Assembly: GCF_024166365.1 (NCBI RefSeq)
Contig: NC_064822.1
Location: forward strand, 104,466,823 to 104,530,822
Reading direction: 5' to 3'
Length of the DNA: 64,000 nt
Source: Elephas maximus indicus
Lineage: Eukaryota > Chordata > Mammalia > Proboscidea > Elephantidae
Part shown: positions 30,928-46,624 of the stretch, one piece after another
Layout of the letters: every line of letters begins with the position of its first letter
Position numbering within the stretch: the stretch's first letter is position 1
Program-made: the position numbers and the translations under genes
The notes under the pieces: generated by a model
What the model was told of the DNA's origin: nothing
What the model saw: the letters and a program-made list of their open reading frames with translations, nothing else
Databases searched by the model: none

Positions 30928-31443
30928 TCTTAGTTATCTAGTGCTGCTATAAGCAGAAACACCACAAGTGGATGGCCTTAACAAAGAGAAATTTATTTTC
31001 TTACAGTCTAGTAGGATAGACGTCCAAATTCATGGTGTCAGCTCCAGGGGAAGGCTTTCTCTCTCTGTCGGCTCTGGAGGAAACTCCTTGTCATCAATCT
31101 TCCCCTGGTCTAGGAGCTTCTCCTCACAGGAACCTCGGGTCCAAATGGCACACTCTGCTCCTGGCACTGCTTTCTTGGTGGTATGAGGGCCCCAACTCTC
31201 TGCTTGCTTCCATCTCCTTTTATCTCTTCCACACCCAAGGGAAACTCCCTTTACATTAGATCAGGGATGTGATCTTAGCATGGGTGTTACATCCCACCCT
31301 AATCCTCTTTAACCACAGGCAGAGATCATGATTTATAACACACAGGAAAATCACAAAATAGAGGACAACCGCACAATACTGGAAATCACGGCCTAACCAA
31401 GTCGACACAAATTTTTGGCGGACACAATCCAATCCATGACACT
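30928..31443 (-). mobile_element. MaLR (MLT1-like) LTR, minus
   Basis: Starts GTGTCTTAGTTATCTAGTGC and ends GACACAATCCAATCCATGACAC, the reverse of the LTR at 34,647-35,346. Both share AAGGGAAACTCCCTTTACATT and GTTACATCCCACCCTAATCC (reverse-complemented in the other). Solo LTR; no internal genes are seen. Confidence 0.72.
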
Positions 31444-32541
31444 TAACTACTCTGAGCCTCAGTTTCTCACCTATGAAATGGTTAGGACAACATGGTAGTG
31501 GACACTTATTATTCTTTCTGGCTGCCTAAATCTGGCTGCCTACAGGAAGACTGAGTTCCAGGGTGGACAGTAGCAGTGGTTTCACAGTGGCTTCCAGCAT
31601 CCAGTGTCAGTGGCACTGGTCTGCAAATTGCAGTGTCTAATGTTTGGTGGCAGTTGCCACGCTGCCTCCACTGGCTTGGTTCTGTGGTTTGGAGCATTCG
31701 TTTCTGGCAGCATAGCCTCTGAATCCGGGTCCCGAACCCTCCCAGCGGTTCTATGATCTACTTAAATCAGTCACTCTGAGGTTCTGTTGCTCGCAATTCA
31801 GAACCCTCCTGGATGAAATACTTTGCACAACTGTAGTGAGAATTAAATGAGATAACGTATGTGATATCCCTATCACTCAACTGAGGAAGAGCTGCTGTTC
31901 ATTAACCCAAAGCCACCATAATAATTATTATTAATATTTGAAAGTGAATTCACAGCTTGGCCAGAGGAAGGCAGATAGATGATCTGGACCCCAGCAATGA
32001 CACCATTGAGAAAGGTGTTCCTGGGAAGAGCATTCATTCTGGTAGGCTACAGAAATGGATTCATTCAGGATACCTCCAAATGCTCCTGTGCTGGGACAGG
32101 ATCCCAGTAATTCACAAGAGCCTTATCTGGGTCCCATGATGCCAATGTATTCATTGCTTTCCCTTTCCAATAACCAGGATGCCTGAGTACTCTATCCAGG
32201 CACTCCCTTACTTGGATCCTGTATTGAAGTACCAGAATGTTGCCTGATGAGCAGAAAATTAGGATAAAGGGAGGAGGTCTAAAGAACCATCCCTGTCCCA
32301 TCACAGTGACCACATTCAGTACCTCCTTCCCAAGACAGTTCTGGGCACACAGTAACAATTCTGCTTGACTGAGTCCCCATTCACTATATTCCATTTTGGA
32401 TTAATAGATTGATGTTGGTTAATTGATTACTCTTTTATTTTAAACAATCTTTTTTTTTAGATGAGTTAATTAGTATCGAGCTCATAAAATTGAGAGAAAA
32501 CTTTTCATTCTACTTCCTCACTCCCTCCCTTATCCTATTAC
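31444..32541. other. Intergenic, nothing clear
   Basis: 1.1 kb with short open frames only. I identify no gene and no repeat family with confidence. Confidence 0.5.
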
Positions 32542-32698
32542 CAAAACCCCAAAACTGAACCCACTGCCACTGAGTTGATAATGGCTCATAGTGACCCAAA
32601 GTAGGACTATCCATGGGGTTTCCAAGGAGCTACTGGTGGATTCGAACTGTTGACCTTTTGGTTAGCACCCTGAGCTAACCACTTTGCCATCAGGGCTC
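32542..32698 (-). mobile_element. AfroSINE, minus
   Basis: CAAAACCCCAAAACTGAACC tail, GGTGGATTCGAACTGTTGAC and a TTGCCATCAGGGCTC head in reverse. Confidence 0.85.
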
Positions 32699-32699
32699 A

Positions 32700-33060
32700 T
32701 GGTCAAACACCAAGTCCTATCAATTCCACCTTACAAATATTTCCTGAAATTGTCTTTTGTTTGATCTCTATTGTCAACATTTTTTCTTGGCCAGCATCGT
32801 GTCTTACCTCTTTTCTTGCTTTCCTCTTTGAAACCACAAGGCCCATTCTAATTCATTCTTCATTCAGTAGTCAGAGTGATCTTTTTAAAGGCAAATTTGA
32901 CCAGACCACTCCTCCAAACTAAAACCTAATTAAATTAATTTAAGCCATTAAAATGGCTGCCTATTTCTCAAAAAAATAAAATGAAATAAAAATTTCTAGC
33001 ATAGTACAAAACCTGCCGGTTCTCGCAGGGACTTAATAAATATTTGCTGGAGGGAGTAAG
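32700..33060 (+). mobile_element. L2-like fragment
   Basis: TCAGAGTGATCTTTTTAAAG, CTCCAAACTAAAACC and GGACTTAATAAATATTTGCTGGA are in L2 3' order. Old and broken. Confidence 0.55.
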
Positions 33061-34229
33061 GGGAGAAGTCAACTTTCTGGACCTGGGAAGAACTGCCTTT
33101 TCTCTTTATGTGTTGATTTGCCTTGTTTCAATCTCAGAGCACTCTTTATTGCCAGCCTCTTGGAAACATCTCTTTGTGGCCTCTGGAATCTCTTACCAAG
33201 TGATTTCCTCAAGGTTACACAGCTGGTGAATAGTATCAAACAGAATATACAGTCCTATTGTTCTTAACTGTAGAATCACATGTTTAAAAGTGACAACCAC
33301 AGGTTATAACGCTTGATCCTCTTGTGACACTCGCACGGCTAGTTTCGAGGACTTGGTATAGTGTCTTAACGAGATAAAGGAAATCCACCACCCCACCCCA
33401 CCAATGAAGCCCCTTCATCTTTAGACAATTCTAACAGTTATTCAAAATCAGAGATTTCAAAGGAATTCTCTGTCTAAGCCAATTTGTTGAAGGATAGAGA
33501 GAATGAGGGAAAGGAAGATCCATGGGAGAGAGAGACCCACACCCTCCTTCCTCTGGTGGTCCCAAGATGCTTTGGAAGAGGAATATGGTTGGCTTTGGCC
33601 TCGGCTTAGTTCAGGGAGAGATCTGCAACATCTATTCTCAAAGATTCTACGAGATACCATAGACTAGCCAGGAACTAGAACAAGGAAGCGATGTGTGTAG
33701 AGGAAATGGGATTAATTCCAGCTCAAATGTTGGGAGAAATCCCAGTTGCTGCAGCTGCTGAGGGCTTAACCAGCTGTTCCCTGGGCAGCTGCAATATTCA
33801 ACCCAGATCTGGCTCTCAGGGTAGCAGCTCTGTCTCAGTTTGGGGCCATCGACTCCAAGTGAAGCCAAGGCTCTGCTGAAAGGATATTGGAAAAGCAAAA
33901 AGGAAGAGCAGAAAGAGTCCCCAGTTTCAAGGACTTCTGTTTGGATGCCATGTGATTTGAAATTGGACAACTGTGTTCTTAGGTTATGTGGTCCCAAGGA
34001 GAGAAACGGACAGTTTGAGTTTAGATTTCAGAAAGAAGGGAAACCAGGGCCTGAGATAATCACCTTTGATTCAGCTCCTATCCTATCCTATCTCACTCTA
34101 AGTTCCCTACACTGCCCCCTAGCATGTGCTCCCATAGCGTGTTAGAGGGAGGGATTTCCTACTTGTGATTTGAACTATATAGCAGGGGCACTCAGATGTT
34201 CAGATAAGGACCAGCCTACTTAAAATAAA
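33061..34229. other. Intergenic, unassigned
   Basis: 1.2 kb, apparently unique. Open frames around 33,690-34,145 show no family I recognise. Nothing is called. Confidence 0.5.
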
Positions 34230-34646
34230 GACACACTACCCAAAAAGCCCTGTCCAATCACCAATTCTCTTTTTAAAATATAAGTTTGATTACACCATTT
34301 ACCTGCTTCAAATTCTACAGTTGCTTCTCATTTCTTTCAGGACAAAATTCAGAATCCTTAAGTTGAATCATAATTCCCTCCAGTTATATTGAACTTGTTA
34401 ATATTCCTCAGATTCGTCTTGCTTTTGCTCCACAACTGCAGGCCTTTGTAATACTGTTCCCACTCTTGGACAGCACTTACCCATCCTTCACGGATCAGCT
34501 TAAATGTCACTTTCCATCTCTTTCACAACACTCTTGTGTTTCACACAATCCTTCTAACCACTTATGCAATGCCTGTCTTGCTGACTTAACTGTAAAAGTC
34601 ATGGAGAAGGGGCTGTGTGTATGACTTTATTGTCATATTCCCTGTC

Positions 34647-35346
34647 ATGGATTGAATTGTGTCCCCCAAAAATATGTGTCAACTTGGTTAGGCCATGCTT
34701 ACCAGTATTGTATGGTTGTCCTCTATTTTCTGATTTTCCTATGTGTTATAAATCATAATCTCTGCCTGGGATTAAATAGGATTAGGGTGGGATGTAACAC
34801 CCTTGGAATCCCTGGTGGCATAGTGGTTAAGAGCTAAGGCTGCTAACCAAAAGCTCAGCAGTTCAAATCCACCAGGCACTCCTTAGAAACCCCGTGGGGC
34901 AGTTCTACTCTGTCTTATAGGGTCACTATGAATTGGAATTGACTCGGTGGCAATGGGTTTGGATTTTTTTGGTTTGGTAACACCCTTGCTCAATTCACAT
35001 CCCTGATCCAATGTAAAGGGAGTTTCCCTGGGGTGTGGCCTGCACTGCCTTTTATCTTACAAGAGATAAAAGGAAAGGGAGGCAAACAGAAAGCGGGGCA
35101 CTTTATCCCACCAAGAAAGCAGTGCCAGGAGCAGAGCACGTCATTTGGACCCGGGGTTCCTGCAAGAAGAAGCTCCTAGTTCAGGGAGAGACTGATGAGA
35201 AGGACCTTCCTCCAGAGCCAGAAAGCCTTCCCATGGAGCTGATATCCCGAATTTGGACCTAGCCTACTAGATTGTGAGAAAATGGATCTCTCTGTTAAAG
35301 CCACCCACTTGTGGTATTCTGTTATAACAGCACTAGATAACTAAGA
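34647..35346 (+). mobile_element. MaLR (MLT1-like) LTR with nested SINE
   Basis: Begins TGTCATGGATTGAATTGTGTC and ends ACTAGATAACTAAGACA, with GTTAAAGCCACCCACTTGTGG before the end, as in MLT1-type LTRs. The flanks TTCCC and GTCCC fit a 5-bp target duplication with one change. An AfroSINE is inserted at 34,805. Confidence 0.72.
34805..34976 (+). mobile_element. AfroSINE with perfect 11-bp target duplication
   Basis: Flanked by GTAACACCCTT at 34,794-34,804 and again at 34,977-34,987. The head is GGAATCCCTGGTGGCATAG and the tail TTTGGATTTTTTTGGTTTG. Confidence 0.93.
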
Positions 35347-35420
35347 CAGTCCCATTGCACAGCACGATACTTGACACATAATGGACACTCAATAAAACAT
35401 TACTGAATTTAAGATATCAC

Positions 35421-37100
35421 TTCTCATGGGGAATGTTCATTTTTATACACCAACCAAGTCACATACAGAGATAGTAACAGGGAAAAGGTTTGAATGTGCT
35501 AGCTGGCAACCAGAATCTCTCCCTCCCTTCTAGGGAAATACCTTGACCAGCCATAGCCTTCTTTTCCACAGACAGCTGCCTCAGTCTCCCAGCCAGAGAG
35601 GAAACCTTTCTTCAATATAGCACAGACCACAAAAACACAGTCAGGGATAAACAATCAGGGTTCTGGATCTGAAATGCTCATATTTTCAAGGAGGGTTGAT
35701 TATTTTCACTAAGTAATGACCCCATCTTAGCACTGGTCTCTTCCTACCTCAAACAATTCTAGAAGCTCAATCTCCCCTCTCTTTCTCAGATTCAAAAGGA
35801 GCTAAGAGTCTTCTTATGCTTTCTGTGATGGTATACCTCTTTGCCATGGATTCCTGCCAGAAACTGTACCAGTATATTTATTCCCTTTACTGATGGCTGG
35901 TAGCTTTAGTTAGGGAGTTAGTTTGGGTGTTCGGCCATCCCGGCAGGAAGAAGAGCCGATGAAAATGAGAAATAAATGCTGTCAAAAAGCTGGGAGAGCT
36001 TTATTACGGACTCAATGAAAGGAATGACCCAGGATCAAAAACAACTTAAGATGTCATATGGTATGGCCCCACTCATCAAGGCAGTCTTACTTCTTGTTAC
36101 TGCTGCTCCAGTTCCACCACTTACTGGCTGTGGTAGTTTGGGCAAGTGACTTAAATCTCTCTTTCCCTCAATTTCTTCATCAATAACACGATCCTCCAAA
36201 GCTTATTATGGGGATCCAATGAAAGAATGCATGAGCATGCATGAAATGCCAGAACAGGGCCTGGCACCTAGTAATCTCTCAATAAACATTAGCTCCATAG
36301 AGTTACACTTCCTAGTGTCTCCCAGAGTCTCCTGCTCTTGCTAGGCTACACATCTTCATCCCAGATTCCAAGTCCTTGCTCCTGATATCCCTTCTGCCTG
36401 GAATGCCCTGTCCTGTCTCCTCCACTTACACATGCTTCAACATCCTATTCTCCTCAAGTCCTTCTCTGTACTAGTATGGCATTTACTTCTTCTTCAACTC
36501 ATCTTGATTAAGCAACAGTGTTGCTTTGTCAGTTAACCATTTTATTCTTTGTGTCTCCTTCTCCAGGGAAGAGGCTGTTTCTTTAGCTCTTGTGTGTTTT
36601 TCAAGGGCCTAGTACAGAGCTGTGCTGTAGATGTTCAGTAAATCTTGCTTGAAGAAGGGAAGGAAAGGAAAAAAGCTGGATTCTGCATGATGAAAAGTTC
36701 ACCTGAACCTTAGAGCAGTGGTTCTCAAGTCTCCCAGTATGCTGAGAGGTTTCACCAAGGTTATCACAAAATGTTCTGGGAATTCTCAAAACAAGGTTAT
36801 TTTTAATTCTACTTTAGTTCTAAAAACATTAAAAATCTGTCTGTTTCACAGAATTTTCTGAAGAAAGGAGTATTACGAAATCAATTATAGATGCAACACA
36901 ACCCCCCAAAAGTTTGGGAACCATTGATAATGCTTTTAGTGGAGTGGTGAAAAGTAAACAGCAGAAAGCAGCGAAGACAGTGAGAAATGGACACAGTATA
37001 GAAAACACTTAGAGTGTCTATTCCATATTGGGCACATATACTGATCTTGCCAACAATCCTGTCAAGTGGTGTCATTATCCCCAGCTCTGTCTGACTTCAG
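35421..37100. other. Intergenic with MIR, L2 and hAT fossils
   Basis: No gene. 36,110-36,290 looks like MIR/L2 (TTGGGCAAGTGACTTAAATC, GGCACCTAGTAATCTCTCAATA). 36,355-36,650 looks like L2 (CTTCTGCCTGGAATGCCCTG). 36,715-36,930 has CAGTGGTTCTCAAG and TTTGGGAACCATTG ends like a hAT fossil. Confidence 0.55.
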
Positions 37101-37292
37101 GGAGCCCTGGTGGTACAAATGGTTAAGCTAAAGTTTGGCAGTTTGAACACACCCAGAAGCTCCTCAGGAGAAAGACCTGGCAATCTGCTTCCATAAAGAT
37201 TATAGCCAAGAAAATCCTTTGGGGTAGTTCTACTCTGTCACTTGGGCTGCTATGAGTCAGAATGAACTCAATGGCACCTAACAACAAGAACA
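37101..37292 (+). mobile_element. AfroSINE (long form)
   Basis: GGGAGCCCTGGTGGTACAAA head, GAGAAAGACCTGGCAATCTG middle block and GCACCTAACAACAAGAAC end. Part of the B-box region is deleted. Confidence 0.85.
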
Positions 37293-39357
37293 ATGTCTGA
37301 ATTCCAAGCCATGCTCTTTCCCTAATCCTCATTGCTGGTTTTGTGAATGAGAAGAGGTAGCACATGGCCACAAGAGTATATGGCCTGCTCTACGGAGATG
37401 GTGCCCTTTGCTGCTAGGGGGCAGGTCATGGTTTTTTTAAGGCACTGGGAGGTGCCTCAAAGGGACAAGGATAATGAGGGATGGAAGTAGGGTGTGAAAA
37501 GTGAGCCTCGGGCCTGGGAAGTGCCCTACAGGATGTAATTCCTACTATGATACTAGGAATCATCACTGTTATGGTTAAAGGCCTTATTTTCGGCACATCA
37601 CTGTTAAGATATATGCATTACCTGGGAAGGGATGTAAAAACAAGGAGCCCATCAACATAGAAAGGGTCATTAGTTTTTCAGATTAGTCATCACCCAGGAT
37701 GACATGACAGGTGGACATCAGGATCTGATAGAGGGAGACAAGGGCAGATTCAGAAAGAAAGAAAGAAAGGTTTACAGCTTGGGGTATGTTTCTGAGAGCC
37801 CGTTGGAGAACAACAGGCACCTGGCGTGAGTTGAGTGAAATGAAATGGTGGGTGGAAGGGCATGAAAGGCAAACGTAGTCCACTTCTTAGTTTTGCCTTT
37901 ATCAAGAACTACCTGGAACTCTAAAATATGCTTTCACACACTGGTCACCAGGTCATAAGGGTGAGAGAGGTGAAGGGCAACTTGGATGGGAAGGAAATCT
38001 GGACACCTGCAGGATACAACTCCAACTCCAACTTCCAGGAGCCACTGAGCTAAAGCAAGTACCACCGATGCAAAATTGCCAAGGTTTGGGAAGGCTTTCT
38101 CAGAGAGAGGCAGGTGGGCTCCTCGCGGGCTCCCGACACCCGTGGCTTAGTCCTGGCAGCTTAACAAGCCCCACCCACCATCTCTAGCCTCCTCTGGGAG
38201 GAGGGCTTCTTTGCACCGGTTCAATCCACCCATCCTTGTAGCATTCTTTCCTTTGGTCTCCAAGGGAACCAAGAGTAAGCCTAGAATTCTCCTGAAGGCC
38301 ACCAGAGGGCGGTGTATTAATCAGGGACCCAGCACCCTGGGAGTGCACAGTTGTTATACACAATAGCCGGTGGCTCCTGGCGGTACCACAAACCCCTGAC
38401 CCCTCCCCAGGCCCTAGACATTCTCCTTCCAAAGCAGTGCAACTTCCTCAGAGACTTCATTCGAAACCCAGGGGCACCAGCCTGCCTAGATTCCAGGTGT
38501 CCCATGTGTTGGAACCTGGAGTTTCTAGAAGCACCCAGGCCAGGGAAGCAGAGCCCGCAATAACTGAAGAAGGGCTGGAAAGGGGCATTAGAAGGTGGAG
38601 GAAACCAACAGAAACGACAACCGGGGCCGGCCAACAGAAAGGGAACTCGGGTTGCAATACACGTATGTCCCTGCTAGGGTGGCCTATTCCCCTCCCCCCC
38701 CCCCCCCCCCCACACACACCAGGGCTGAGCCACTCTCTGTGCACAGCTCTTCAGGACGGAAAGGTTCCAGCCATCTGTTCAGGTTCTTTGTCTTGGCCAC
38801 GAGTGTTTGAGGACTGTCAGTTATGAATTAGCCAGGGATTTCCACAGGTCACCAGCTGGCCCAGTGACGTCCCAGGGGGAAAAAAAAAATCAGCCCCATC
38901 CAGGTCCTATTACAAGGGAAGGATAGGACGAGGCTGATTCATAGTCTCGAGGGAGGGCCTAGGACTGCACGTTAACAATCGGTGGTGGCGGAGGCGGGAT
39001 GCTTTGCTTATCAATACCCACAGTGGCCTGAGCCCCTGCTGGAGCCCCCAAGAACAGAGAAGGGACAGGTATGGGCCTTCACGCTCCCTGGACAACTCTG
39101 GCCCATCCATCTGTTGGTATGCAGCGATGTGGGGGGAATGCTGGTCTTCTCTGGGTGGGAGGAGGGACCAAGAGTCTAAAGAAGAGCATGACTCTTCATT
39201 GGTTAGAAGGCCCCTCTAAGGGGAGGAAGAGGGCCCCCCCCACCTGCTGGGGCGGGGGAAGGAGAGGAAGCCGGAATTAAGGTGTCCTGGGGCTGGTCCC
39301 CTTTCCCCCCATGTCCGGAATGGAGGTGTTTTCCAATAAGGTCCTGGAAGCCTTCCC
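37293..39357. other. DHH downstream flank
   Basis: 2 kb with no gene. It holds an AAAG simple run near 37,757, and a long C-run followed by CACACA at about 38,692-38,720. From 38,800 to 39,357 the sequence is GC-richer and free of repeats I can name. Confidence 0.55.
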
Positions 39358-39363
39358 TTTATT
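39358..39363 (-). terminator. DHH: DHH poly(A) signal candidate
   Basis: TTTATT on the plus strand is AATAAA on the minus strand, about 395 nt past the DHH stop. No better signal lies nearer. Confidence 0.55.
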
Positions 39364-39755
39364 AGGCCACCTGTAGGAAAATGCAGATGTCAGACTGACT
39401 GGCTCTGTCAGACAGTGTTAACGCCGTGCCCCAGTCCCTAACCTGGCCAGATAATTATATTACAATTTATAAATAGAAAATTAAAATAAAACTATGGGGT
39501 GAGGCTCAGGCACTGGGGAAGAAGAGGTTAAATAGTCCTGGTAAAGGAGTGCCCACCATCAACCCCAACTACCTAGGAACCGGGGTTACCTCCTTTCAGC
39601 TCGTTGCCCCTAAACCAGGCAGTTCCCATATTGCCCCGTCCTTCTCTCTATTCCTCCCTCCCACCCAATCAGTATCATCTACTGCCTACATGCCCAGATC
39701 TCAGCCGCATGCCCCGGTCTCAGCGGGCTCCTCGAAGTTTCTATGCCTGGAGCGC

Positions 39756-44260
<4,505 letters not shown>

Positions 44261-45241
44261 TTTCGCTACTGAAGTGTGTTCCATCCTGGAAACCAGAAAG
44301 GCACCTGCCTAGGAAATTCTGGTAGCTTTACAGTCCTCCGATGCCTGGTTAAGCATCCTTCTACCTCCCAGCCTATGCTTGGGCCAAACCATCCTTGCTC
44401 TCCCAAAGTCTACCCTGGCTGGTTGCCTTCTGCTGTCATCCAAGAAGTATGGGTTCTAGTTTCTGCCCAAGGCCAGACAAACCTTTTAGGCATACAACCA
44501 AAGCCTTTTCCCCTCTTCCCCGTGGTCCTCTCCACATTGTCCCCACTTCCATCTCTCCTTGCTTGGCAATTACCAGGACTGAAAGAAATGGGAACCAGGG
44601 GACCATTTTCCCTAGTTGCTTTACAGCCCCTCAGCTGGGAACTTCCCCTTGGAGCTCCTAGAATCAGACACGGAGCTTTGTAGCTATATTCTGGTTTAGT
44701 ACTTCCAACTTTTGTCCCTTCTTGCTCTAGCCAGACACCCACACCCAACAATTGTTTTTCAAATGAATAACTTGCCATCTCACTCCTGACTCCCTTTGGC
44801 TCTACTTCCAGCCACTCAGGTCTCATCTCAGAGACTTTGAGCCTACAACACTTCGCCCACCAATCTATTATCACTTAGAAGTCACTTCCTCTAAGAAGCC
44901 TTCCCTGATATCCTGACACTGCCTACCTCTATTTCCTTGAGAACCAACTGCCATTATGGTACTATATTAGAATTATGTCACCCTTACTAGACTGGCCACT
45001 GGGTACAGGCTTGTTTCTCATGTTATCTTCAAGGCTAGGAGTGCCTGCCCTACAGTAGGGTGCTTGGCAAGTATTTGTGGAATTTACACTTTTTGTATTC
45101 CATACTCACCCTCCCTTTACCCAGTTCTATGGCTAGCACTCATAGCAACTTTGTGTACATTAGAAAAAGGTGCTCTTTCCTCAAGACCCCTGAATGCCAT
45201 TTGAAAGGAAATTGTCACAGTAATTATATTTACAATAACTA
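44261..45241. other. Intergenic DHH-LMBR1L with L2-like fragment
   Basis: About 44,810-45,085 resembles an L2 3' end (AGTCACTTCCTCTAAGAAGCCTTCCCTGA, GGGTGCTTGGCAAGTATTTG). No gene. Confidence 0.55.
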
Positions 45242-45721
45242 TGATGGTTAAGATTGTGTCAACTTGGCTGGGCCACGATTCTCAGTGTTTGCATGTGATC
45301 GATCACTCCCATGATGGGATCTCCTGTGAGTAGCCAATTGGCTGAAAGGGAGTTTCCTTGGGTGTGTGCCCTGCATCTGAATATAAGCAGACGTACTGGC
45401 TTTTTGCTCTTTCTAAATCCTGCAGCTGGCTCCTGTTCATCTGACTTCTGGTTCTCAGGACTTGAGCTAGCAGCTTACCTGCCACACTTGGGATTCATAG
45501 ATCTTCACAGCCTGTGAGCAAGAGCCCTGCTCTCTGACCTGCCAGTCTTGGGTGTGCCAGCCCTTGTGGCTATGTGAATCAGGAGAAACCTCTATCCTGA
45601 TCCACAGACTTGGGATGTTCCAGCCTTTATAACCACGTGAGCAGCTTCCTTGATATAAATCTCTCTCTCTCTCTATGTATGTCTTACTGGTTTTGTTTCT
45701 CTAGAGAACCCAGCCTAAGAC
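45242..45721 (+). mobile_element. LTR-like interspersed repeat, family not assigned
   Basis: Begins TGATGGTTAAGATTGTGTC and AACTTGGCTGGGCC, and ends GTTTCTCTAGAGAACCC then CTAAGACA, with TATAAATCTCTCTCTC before the end. TG...CA ends suggest an LTR of ERVL/MaLR type. The family is uncertain. Confidence 0.55.
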
Positions 45722-46126
45722 AATGATTATGAGGCAAACAGTGTCCCAGGAAGCTGTGCAATCCAACAGTCAAGTCAGGAAGGGCAGGCAGTCAGGGCTG
45801 AGGGTCTGTGCATGGGTGAGTAGGGGGAGGTTATCCTATTCCTATGCCCATCTATCCCCACCATCCGAGGTACAGAAACAGGGCCATATTTCTGTATAGG
45901 AGTCAAGGGACCAGTTGGCTTTAATCAAGGTTAAGAGTGGAGGAGCGTTGCACTGCCCAGTTGTATGACCTAACACAGATGCAGGTCCCCAAAGGACACT
46001 AAGGATGCAGATGGAGGGAAGGAAAAAGGATAGAGGGCAGGGCCCCTTTTCTCTCAGTTGGTAGGCTTGGACAAATAGACACAGAGACAGGCCCTTTAAA
46101 AAACCAAAGAAAACCCTGGGATCAAC

Positions 46127-46132
46127 TTTATT
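46127..46132 (-). terminator. LMBR1L: LMBR1L poly(A) signal AATAAA
   Basis: TTTATT on the plus strand gives AATAAA on the minus strand, about 495 nt after the LMBR1L stop codon. Confidence 0.65.
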
Positions 46133-46624
46133 GCTGATGGTTCCAGCCTCTTCCTCCCTATGCTCATGGCTGCTCCGGTGGTCCAAAGGCCCTCCAGGAT
46201 AGCACAGTGCTTAGCCTCTGCTGGGCCAGAAGCAAGGGAGACAACCTGCCTCCCAAGTCCCCAGCTCAGACCCTCCCCAGCCCCCACCCCTCCCTATTGC
46301 ACATCAAATCATGTAAACATGGCTACGGGCTTGGCCCTGAACAGCATTGAGGCAGATTGATGTGTAAACTGATTTGGGACCAGAAGCTAGAGGCAGTCAC
46401 CCAGCCCCACCCCACACCGAGGCCCATAGTTAAGTCTGGAAAAGCAGGGGGGCCTGGTCCCAAACACTGGCTCAGATTTGCAACAGTGCAGATGGCTCAA
46501 CTCTCCTCTGCCACGCACCCTCTCAGATTCCAGGTCCTGAGGTCCCCCCACCCCCAGGCTCCCCTCCATGCCTGGGCAGCAGATGGCAGTGTCCAGTCTT
46601 CTCCCTCCCACCCTCAGCTGGAGG

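Larger units (their letters stand above)
34230..35420 (+). mobile_element. L2 fragment interrupted by an LTR
   Basis: 34,270-34,645 (TTACCTGCTTCAAATTCTAC, CAGGACAAAATTCAGAATCC) and 35,347-35,410 (CAGCACGATACTTGACACAT, GGACACTCAATAAAACATT) are the two halves of one L2 3' end, separated by the LTR at 34,647-35,346. Confidence 0.65.

Noticed and set aside
33840-34145. 101-codon plus-strand frame
   Set aside because: No domain, no promoter context and no similarity that I recognise. The length is within chance expectation for this region.
38301-39280. Several 65-130 codon frames downstream of DHH
   Set aside because: Low-complexity or GC-driven frames on both strands with no splice structure or family resemblance.
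39405-39425. TAACACTGTCTG on the minus strand matching the 5' part of miR-200a/141
   Set aside because: Only about 12 bases match and no complementary arm forming a hairpin of normal size is visible nearby. It lies in the probable DHH 3' UTR. Chance similarity.
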